DNA from: Thermococcus sp.
Lineage (GTDB): Archaea > Methanobacteriota_B > Thermococci > Thermococcales > Thermococcaceae
Reading direction: 5' to 3'
Length of the DNA: 37,694 nt
Assembly: GCA_015520705.1 (NCBI GenBank)
Contig: WAPO01000069.1
Coordinates: 1-37,694 of the forward strand
Shown: positions 32,032 through 37,694 of the stretch, in pieces
Position numbering within the stretch: the first letter of the stretch is position 1
How the letters are laid out: each line of letters begins with the position of its first letter
The notes under the pieces: model-generated
Told to the model about the DNA's origin: nothing
The model's input: the letters and a program-made list of their open reading frames with translations, nothing else
Database searches by the model: none
Program-made: the position numbers and the translations under genes

Positions 32032-32811
32032 ATGCTGGCTTCTTTTACCCATATTTTCGTGGGAATCGGAAATGGAGGAGCGAGGATAATCAACAATATA
32101 GGGATAGACGGCACAGTCAGGATAACCATCAACCCTGCCTATTATCTCTCCTCACAAAAAGCTGATGAATATATGGAGAGAATAGAGAGCTTCTTTTCGA
32201 GCATACCTCAAAACACAATGCTCTGGCTGATTTTCGAGGACAAGCCTGTTAACATTGAGATAGTCGAGCTTATAGCAGAACACTCCCCAAGCGATGTAAT
32301 AAAACTCGCATATGTTTTAACCCCTGAGAAGGAGCTCGTTAATGCAGAGAAACCGACATGGGCCGGATATTTTGAAACAGTGTTCTACGACTCTCTGTGG
32401 GAGTTCATGAGAAAGGAGACATTCATAGGCTCTGCCTTTGAAGATGCATCCCTCCAAATCGGGAGAATGTTCTCGAAGCTCTACTATTACCTTGAGAATG
32501 AGATGCTGGTGAACATTGATTATGCTGATCTGTTCAACATAATCCGGGGAGGTAATGTCGGGATTTTAAGAATGCTCCGTGACGTTGATTTCAGCTGGCA
32601 CTGGGGGATATGGGACAGGGGTTTGATCAGTATAATGGTAGGTAAAAACGTCCCGCTAAAAAATGCCCATAGAATACTCGCCAATTTTCAGGAAATACTG
32701 AGCGAGAAGGATATCATATGGGGGATTAGAGTTGTGGATAGTCTTGATGAGGAGATAGAGACCCTCGCTCTGCTGACAAAGAGGTGGTCCGATGAAGGCA
32801 GTGCTATTTGA
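32032..32811 (+). CDS. Divergent tubulin/FtsZ-superfamily protein without the GTP signature
   Basis: 259 residues. N-terminus THIFVGIGNGGARIINNIGI matches the FtsZ start (GVGGAG-N), followed by VRITINPAYY where FtsZ has the NTD segment. In the middle AFEDASLQIGRMFSKLYYYL then VNIDYADLFNII copies the FtsZ blocks AF..AD and NLDFADV. Late FQEILSEKDIIWGIRVVDSL resembles the FtsZ C-terminal domain. The tubulin signature GGGTGTG is missing: the place is taken by LWLIFEDKPVNIEIVELIAE. So it probably keeps the fold but not GTP turnover. The ribosome binding site is weak. It overlaps the next gene by 20 bases and follows HPS-PHI by nine. Function unknown. Confidence 0.7.
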   Translation: MLASFTHIFVGIGNGGARIINNIGIDGTVRITINPAYYLSSQKADEYMERIESFFSSIPQNTMLWLIFEDKPVNIEIVELIAEHSPSDVIKLAYVLTPEKELVNAEKPTWAGYFETVFYDSLWEFMRKETFIGSAFEDASLQIGRMFSKLYYYLENEMLVNIDYADLFNIIRGGNVGILRMLRDVDFSWHWGIWDRGLISIMVGKNVPLKNAHRILANFQEILSEKDIIWGIRVVDSLDEEIETLALLTKRWSDEGSAI

Positions 32812-33436
32812 TATCGACGGAACACTCCTTACAGAGGAACCGCTCATGATGCTTTTTCTCCCGTGGGTCTATGATATGCTATCCAAAAAGCTGGGGGTAA
32901 ACAGGGAAGAGGCCAGAAACAGATTTATGGCTGAGATAATCGGCAGACGCGACACATACGACTGGCACGACTGGAACTTCTTTTTCAACCTGTTTGGTAT
33001 AGATCTCCGATATGAGGAGCTCCTCAGGGAGTATCCCTACAAGATTCATGTCTATCCCGACGTTCCTCCGACGCTTGAATGGCTGAAGGAAGAAGGTTAT
33101 AAGCTTGGAGTTGTGACCAGCGGGCCATCATATCAGAAGCTCAAGCTTAGAATAGCGAAGCTGGACAGATATTTTGATGTCATCATCACGAGAGATGATG
33201 TAAATGCCATAAAACCCGAGCCGAAGATTTTTCTTCACGCACTTGAAAGGCTTGGTGTGGAGCCCGAAGAGGCCGTGATGATAGGGGATTCCCTTCAGCA
33301 GGACGTTTATGGTGCAAAGAACGTCGGGATGACGGGAATATGGATAAACCGTAAGGATGAAAAAGGATATAACTTTGCAGATTTTGAAATCCGGACGCTT
33401 CATGAGCTGAGAAAAGTCATGGAGGTGCTGAGATGA
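32792..33436 (+). CDS. HAD-family hydrolase
   Basis: 214 residues. Motif I FDIDGTLL (nucleophile Asp), motif II VTSGPS, the Lys of motif III in AIKPEPKIF, motif IV MIGDSLQQDV. An alpha-helical cap follows motif I (residues about 20-90), typical of the phosphoglycolate-phosphatase/phosphonatase group (class I cap). Predicted small-molecule phosphatase; substrate unknown. The ATG at 32792 lies inside the end of the FtsZ-like gene with GAGGTGG before it, and its stop overlaps the next ATG. It is therefore co-translated within the operon. Confidence 0.9.
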   Translation: MKAVLFDIDGTLLTEEPLMMLFLPWVYDMLSKKLGVNREEARNRFMAEIIGRRDTYDWHDWNFFFNLFGIDLRYEELLREYPYKIHVYPDVPPTLEWLKEEGYKLGVVTSGPSYQKLKLRIAKLDRYFDVIITRDDVNAIKPEPKIFLHALERLGVEPEEAVMIGDSLQQDVYGAKNVGMTGIWINRKDEKGYNFADFEIRTLHELRKVMEVLR

Positions 33437-33621
33437 AGGAAATTTTTCGGAAAGATGGTGTTTTTATCGAATATGAGAAGAAAAAGATTAAGCTGGACGG
33501 GAGAAGTGATGAGCTTATCCATAGAAGGGAAAGCCCCACAAAGCTGTGGTGGGAGCTCAGAGAAGCGATAAAGGGCAAAAAGGTAAGAATAATCGTTTAT
33601 GAGCTTACAGAGGGAGAGTGA
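33433..33621 (+). CDS. Small protein of unknown function
   Basis: 62 residues, ATG overlapping the HAD stop as ATGA and stop overlapping the next ATG. Reads as two beta hairpins (GVFIEYEKKKIKLDG, VRIIVYELTEGE) around a helix (PTKLWWELREAIKG). Basic-acidic mix, no cysteine. It may be a small partner of the HAD or DUF4392 protein. No family recognised. Confidence 0.65.
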   Translation: MKEIFRKDGVFIEYEKKKIKLDGRSDELIHRRESPTKLWWELREAIKGKKVRIIVYELTEGE

Positions 33622-34430
33622 TGATAGGGCACCTGATAAATACAGATATCGGCAACAGGGGAGTCCTAGAGCTTTACCTTGACTACAGAAGGCAGAACTT
33701 TAATTTTTTACATAATTCTGCAGAGATGCTGTTGAATAATTGTGAAAATGTTCTGGTAATAACAGGATTCCCGATTCCTCCCATGCAGCAGGCGGAGACA
33801 GATGGTCCTCCCGGCGCTCTGGCGGTATACAGAGCCGTTGAAAGGCTGGGAGGAAAAGCTGAAATCCTGACGTATCCGGAGGTCAAAAATGCCCTTGAGC
33901 CCTTCGGGCCCCGCTTTGCCTCTGCCCCGGAAATCTCTGACTACTCCCTCGTTATAGCTATCGAAACCCCCGGAAGAGCCTCTGATGGGAAATACTACTC
34001 CATGAGCGGTCTGGAGATAACGAGGGAAACATTTGACTGGGCCGTGATCAAAGCTAGAGAGCTTGGAATCCCGACAATAGGAATCGGCGATGGCGGCAAT
34101 GAGGCAGGAATGGGCAAAATTCGCGAACTTGTGAAGAAGCACATCCCCCACGGGGAGAAGATAGGGAGTGTTGTTGAGACGGATGAGCTAATAGTCTCCG
34201 CGGTTTCCAACTGGGGAGCCTACGGCCTGATAGCACAGGTCTCAATTGAAAGCGGGAAAAACCTCTTCGGGAACTGGGAGGAGAGGAGGGTTACCGAAGC
34301 CGCGGTTGGTGCAGGGCTTATCGACGGCGTGTCAAAGAAAATCGAGGTCAGCGTTGATGGAATAAGCATTGGGCTTCATGAAAAAATGGTGGAGCTTTTA
34401 AAGGGAATCATACAGGAAAAGCTCAGGTGA
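33621..34430 (+). CDS. DUF4392 protein (glutamate cyclase-like domain)
   Basis: 269 residues from the ATG at 33621; GTG just before is also possible. Related to the C-terminal domain of vertebrate D-glutamate cyclase (DUF4392). Seen here: VLVITGFPIPPMQQAETDGP, PGALAVYRAVERLGGKAEIL, and IGIGDGGNEAGMGKIRELV, the conserved glycine-rich block. In archaea the substrate is not established. GAGGGAGAG precedes the start. The next gene starts five bases after its stop. Confidence 0.85.
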   Translation: MIGHLINTDIGNRGVLELYLDYRRQNFNFLHNSAEMLLNNCENVLVITGFPIPPMQQAETDGPPGALAVYRAVERLGGKAEILTYPEVKNALEPFGPRFASAPEISDYSLVIAIETPGRASDGKYYSMSGLEITRETFDWAVIKARELGIPTIGIGDGGNEAGMGKIRELVKKHIPHGEKIGSVVETDELIVSAVSNWGAYGLIAQVSIESGKNLFGNWEERRVTEAAVGAGLIDGVSKKIEVSVDGISIGLHEKMVELLKGIIQEKLR

Positions 34431-34434
34431 TATA

Positions 34435-35049
34435 ATGAGAATTGAGGACTACATAAAAGATAGAGGGAGTCTAAAATTAATCAGAAAAACCGAGGAATTT
34501 GCAAAGAGCTTCTTTGAAAAGGAAGGGACACACGGTTTTTCTCACGTTCAGAGAGTCTTGAACCTGTGCATGCATATCGGAAAAAAAGAGGGAGCCGATC
34601 TTGAAGTTCTGGCCCTGGCAGCCCTACTCCATGATATAGCAAGACCCCTTGAGGATATGGGGAAGATTGAGGATCATGCACTTGAAAGTGCAAAAATCGC
34701 AAGGAGATTCCTCAGAGGTTTGGGATATAAAAAAGTTGAGGATGTCGCCCATGCGATAGAGGCCCACCGTTTTTCAAAGCCCCCTGAACCAAGAACCCTG
34801 GAGGCCAAGATACTGAGTGATGCAGACAAACTCGATGCAATCGGTGCCATAGGGATAGCGAGGGTGTTTATGTATTCAGGGGAGCACGGAAGGGATATTG
34901 AGACCTCTCTAAAGCATTTTGAGGAGAAAATACTCAGGCTTAAGGACATGATGTACACCAGGACAGCAGGAAAAATGGCGCTGGAAAGGCATAGATACAC
35001 AGAGGAATTTATCACGAGAATTAAGAGGGAAATTGAAGGGGAGCTTTAG
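34435..35049 (+). CDS. HD-domain phosphohydrolase
   Basis: 204 residues. The HD motifs are complete: HGFSHVQRVLNLC (first His), ALAALLHDIARPLE (HD), EAHRFSKPPEPRTLEAKILS and DADKLDAIGAIGIARVFMYS (last Asp). Such proteins are metal-dependent phosphohydrolases acting on nucleotides or other phosphate esters. It is the last gene of the tightly packed unit that starts at HPS-PHI. GGTGATA lies just before the ATG at 34435. Confidence 0.9.
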   Translation: MRIEDYIKDRGSLKLIRKTEEFAKSFFEKEGTHGFSHVQRVLNLCMHIGKKEGADLEVLALAALLHDIARPLEDMGKIEDHALESAKIARRFLRGLGYKKVEDVAHAIEAHRFSKPPEPRTLEAKILSDADKLDAIGAIGIARVFMYSGEHGRDIETSLKHFEEKILRLKDMMYTRTAGKMALERHRYTEEFITRIKREIEGEL

Positions 35050-35159
35050 TTTTCTCCACTGTATCTCTCTGGATTTTCCATGATAATCTTTTTAAATGAC
35101 ATTCTCAAAAAAGTGTTAGCTTATTTCATTCATTCTTTAAAGAATCCGGAGGTGAGCAC

Positions 35160-35672
35160 ATGAAGGCACCAATCTGTGAGGTCTGCTTGAAAACGGATGA
35201 TATTCTGTGCCCTGCTGATGAAAAAAAGCTTCAGGAGGGCATAATATCCGAGCTTGATGTCAAGATATCCCGGTTGCTTTACAAGCTCCTTGGAGATGCT
35301 GATATCGAATTTAAGAAAGCAGTTGAAGCCGGAGATTTGATAGTTATAGTTGTCGGTGAGGGTGATGTTCCCATAACCATAGGCAAGGGTGGAAAGAACA
35401 TTAAAACACTTATGAGAGAGCTAGGAAAGAGGATAAGGGTTATTGAGAGCAGGGAAATAAAGAGCACCGATGACGTAAAGAAGCTGGCAACCGACCTCCT
35501 TTATCCAGCGGGAGTCTTCGGAGTTAATATAGTCTATAAACCCGGAGGAGAGAATTACTATAAGGTTCTCGTGCTCAGCAGAGACAGAAGTAAGCTTCCA
35601 GAAAAAGCACAGGTTCTTGAGAGCATTCTTGCCCAGATTGTAGGCAGTGATACCAGGCTCTCATTCATCTGA
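35160..35672 (+). CDS. NusA-like KH-domain RNA-binding protein
   Basis: 170 residues from the ATG at 35160, with GGAGGTGA four bases upstream and a TATA-like TTTTTAAATGAC near 35089-35100. N-terminus has a cysteine cluster (CEVCLKTDDILC). Residues 60-100 form a KH domain: VIVVGEGDVPITIGKGGKNI, with the GxxG loop as GKGG. A second half (GVNIVYKPGGENYYKVLVLS) may be another KH-like unit. Archaeal relatives are linked to transcription or ribosomal RNA, but without direct proof for this protein. Aspartyl-tRNA synthetase follows after 23 bases. Confidence 0.8.
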   Translation: MKAPICEVCLKTDDILCPADEKKLQEGIISELDVKISRLLYKLLGDADIEFKKAVEAGDLIVIVVGEGDVPITIGKGGKNIKTLMRELGKRIRVIESREIKSTDDVKKLATDLLYPAGVFGVNIVYKPGGENYYKVLVLSRDRSKLPEKAQVLESILAQIVGSDTRLSFI

Positions 35673-35695
35673 TTCTTTTATGGGAGGTTTTGAAG

Positions 35696-37012
35696 ATGTA
35701 CAGAACCCACTATTCAAGTCAGATTACAGAGGAGCTGGATGGAAAAAAGGTTAAAGTTGCCGGATGGGTGTATGAAATTAAAGATTTAGGCGGAATAAAG
35801 TTTGTATGGATAAAGGATAGGGAAGGAATTGTCCAGATAACTGCACCTAAGAAGAAAGTAGCTCCAGAAGTATTCAAGCTCATCCCGAAACTCGGCATGG
35901 AAGATGTTATAGCAGTTAAAGGAACCGTTAATTTTACGCCCAAGGCGAAGCTCGGTTTCGAAATATTGCCTGACAGCATAGAGGTTTTGAGCAAAGCCCA
36001 GAGCCCTCTCCCTCTTGACCCAACGGGGAAAGTTAAGGCAGAACTGGATACTCGCTTGGACAACCGCTTCATGGACATCAGAAAACCGGAGGTTATGGCC
36101 ATCTTTAAGATACGCTCAAGTGTCTTCAGGGCCGTTCGTGATTTCTTCTATCGGGAGGGTTTCGTGGAGATACACACACCAAAAATCATAGCGACGGCAA
36201 CAGAAGGTGGAACTGAACTCTTCCCAATGAAATATTTCGAGAAGGATGCCTTCCTTGCCCAGAGCCCGCAGCTCTACAAGCAGATGATGATGGCCTCAGG
36301 TCTCGACAGGGTCTATGAAATAGCCCCTATATTCAGGGCAGAGGAGCACAACACCACGCGCCATCTAAACGAAGCGTGGAGCATCGATGCGGAGATGGCC
36401 TTTATTGAAAATGAGGACGAAGTGATGAACCTCCTTGAAAGGCTCGTTGCCCACACAATTAGCTACATCCGGGAGCACAGCGAAAAGGAGCTTGAAATCC
36501 TTGGATTCCAGCTGGAGGAGCCAAAACTTCCCTTCAGGAGAATTACATACACGGAAGCTCTTGAAATTCTCGCAGACCTCGGAAAGGAAATTCCGTGGGG
36601 GGAAGACATTGACACCGAGGGAGAGAGAATACTCGGCAGCTACATCAAAGAGAACTACGATGAGGACCTCTACTTCCTCTACCAGTATCCGAGCGAGGCG
36701 AAGCCCTTCTACATCATGAAATACGACAACAAGCCGGAGATAAGCAGGTCTTTTGACCTTGAATACAGGGGAATTGAGATAACCTCAGGAGGGCAGAGAG
36801 AGCACAGGCATGATATCCTTGTCGAGCAGATAAGGGAGAAGGGCCTCAATCCTGAGAGCTTTGAATTTTACCTCAAAGCATTCCGCTACGGCATGCCGCC
36901 TCATGGAGGGTTTGGTTTAGGTGCAGAAAGGCTTATCAAGCAGATGCTCGATTTGGGCAACATCCGGGAAGTTATTTTATTCCCGAGAGACAGGAAAAGA
37001 CTCACACCGTAA
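35696..37012 (+). CDS. aspS: Aspartyl-tRNA synthetase
   Basis: Class IIb synthetase that charges tRNA-Asp. Length is 438 residues from the ATG at 35696; a TTG six bases earlier is in frame. GGGAGG lies upstream. The N-terminal OB-fold anticodon domain has [20 protein letters not shown]. The catalytic core has motif 1 in [13 protein letters not shown]-like [13 protein letters not shown], motif 2 [16 protein letters not shown], and motif 3 [15 protein letters not shown]. This is the archaeal type without the bacterial insertion. I could not decide from sequence whether it also accepts tRNA-Asn. Confidence 0.96.
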   Translation: MYRTHYSSQITEELDGKKVKVAGWVYEIKDLGGIKFVWIKDREGIVQITAPKKKVAPEVFKLIPKLGMEDVIAVKGTVNFTPKAKLGFEILPDSIEVLSKAQSPLPLDPTGKVKAELDTRLDNRFMDIRKPEVMAIFKIRSSVFRAVRDFFYREGFVEIHTPKIIATATEGGTELFPMKYFEKDAFLAQSPQLYKQMMMASGLDRVYEIAPIFRAEEHNTTRHLNEAWSIDAEMAFIENEDEVMNLLERLVAHTISYIREHSEKELEILGFQLEEPKLPFRRITYTEALEILADLGKEIPWGEDIDTEGERILGSYIKENYDEDLYFLYQYPSEAKPFYIMKYDNKPEISRSFDLEYRGIEITSGGQREHRHDILVEQIREKGLNPESFEFYLKAFRYGMPPHGGFGLGAERLIKQMLDLGNIREVILFPRDRKRLTP

Positions 37013-37073
37013 GGCCTTTATACTTTCTTTCACTTTTACCATTTAGGTAACTTGATATCTGGAGGCTGGAAAC

Positions 37074-37671
37074 ATGAAAAGGCACGTTGCTCTAATTGTG
37101 GTAGGTGTGCTAATTTTGTCTACTATGCCACTGGTAAAATCCGCGAATATACCATCCCAAGCAAGCCTTGACCTCATAACCCTGCACATGGGGGATTCAA
37201 TCGTCCTCGGGGACTATAAAATCACATTCGCTGGTTTGGGAAGAATCAGCCCCGGAAATGTCCTTGCAGCTGATATTGAGATCTCGGGGCCAGAGGGGAA
37301 AGATGGGTTCCCATTGTCCAACGGGGCCTGGGCTCTCTATCCCTCGTCAAACAATCCACTGCTGAATATAAGCGTTGTATGGCTGAAGGAAAATGAAAAG
37401 ACCGCTCTTGTAAGGGTGAGCTCTCCTCTAGAGAAGCTGATACCCGATGAAACCCTCTCGGTCGGACAGTATCTGACACTGCCATGGGAATCCCCCAGAA
37501 TAAAGATAAAATTAGCTGCCGCTTATTCAACAAAGGCTGTTTTCTACATATATCTCCCATACTCAAGTAGTCCTAAAACTGTTACGGTTGATGAGGATGA
37601 TGGTGTTGGGGTGCCATACAAGCTTGCGGAAGATATGTATTACAGCCCCTACATATACATATATCTAAAGG
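37074..37671 (+). CDS. Secreted protein of unknown function, 3' end lost at the contig edge
   Basis: Open from the ATG at 37074 (GGAGG eight bases upstream) to the end. A signal peptide covers about residues 1-24 (MKRHVALIVVGVLILSTMPL, then VKSA). The rest is a beta-rich domain with DSIVLGDYKITFAGLGRISP, LAADIEISGPEGKDGFPLSN and an acidic, tyrosine-rich segment (AEDMYYSPYIYIYLK). This resembles the S-layer-associated, beta-sandwich proteins common in Thermococcales, but I cannot name a family. The last 23 bases of the window are adapter, so the final residues SVSYTHLT of this frame are artefacts. Confidence 0.75.
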
Positions 37672-37694
37672 CTGTCTCTTATACACATCTGACG
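37672..37694 (+). other. Tn5/Nextera adapter at the contig end (artefact)
   Basis: CTGTCTCTTATACACATCT is the 19-base Tn5 mosaic end used in Nextera libraries, and the following GACG is the start of the adapter that comes next in such reads. It is not archaeal DNA. Real sequence ends at about 37671. Confidence 0.95.

Overview
The window is chromosomal DNA of a hyperthermophilic euryarchaeon of the order Thermococcales, most like Thermococcus. The evidence is a reverse gyrase with an intein, the chromatin protein TrmBL2, a fused HPS-PHI enzyme, an ADP-forming acetyl-CoA synthetase beta subunit, an archaeal GAPDH, a GH13 extracellular alpha-amylase, GGTGA-type ribosome binding sites, AT-rich TATA boxes about 25 nt before starts, and T-rich terminators. 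The last 23 bases match a Tn5/Nextera sequencing adapter, so the right edge is the end of a draft contig and not biology.

Layout. 1-3.8 kb (minus strand): a truncated membrane protein gene, a PhzF-family gene, GAPDH broken by a one-base frameshift, and a secreted alpha-amylase. The last two carry sugar-regulon (TGM-like) operators placed as expected for activation and repression. 3.8-9.4 kb: a CinA-type protein, an eIF2B-family protein, MazG-like and racemase genes, a double KaiC ATPase with a small partner, and CoaBC. 9.4-13.0 kb (minus strand): an apparent eight-gene operon that begins with a fluoride riboswitch and ends with the fluoride channel CrcB and a DUF190 protein. The six genes between are an alpha/alpha-toroid protein, a double zinc-motif protein and four small coiled-coil proteins that look like duplicates of one another. 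13.1-17.3 kb: archaemetzincin, a PflX-like radical SAM protein, pyruvate kinase and the ACD beta subunit.

17.5-20.8 kb (minus strand) is an AT-rich island that reads as an uncharacterised peptide natural product (RiPP) system. It holds a 37-residue precursor peptide gene, a radical SAM/SPASM enzyme with an N-terminal PqqD-like recognition domain, an ABC ATPase and an ABC permease. Its promoter has an inverted repeat just upstream.

21.0-30.7 kb: a secreted DUF4139 protein, a SWIM zinc-finger protein, reverse gyrase (its intein lies two residues before the catalytic tyrosine), TrmBL2, and a small HTH / UPF0148 / arginase-family cluster. 30.8-37.0 kb (plus strand): HPS-PHI followed by a tightly packed operon that includes a divergent tubulin/FtsZ-like protein without the GTP signature, a HAD phosphatase, a DUF4392 protein and an HD hydrolase, then a KH-domain protein and aspartyl-tRNA synthetase. 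A secreted protein gene runs into the contig end.

The two regions most worth attention are the precursor / radical SAM / ABC island and the fluoride-riboswitch operon of unknown genes. No tRNA, rRNA, CRISPR array or insertion sequence was seen. No gene-free stretch exceeds 300 bases.
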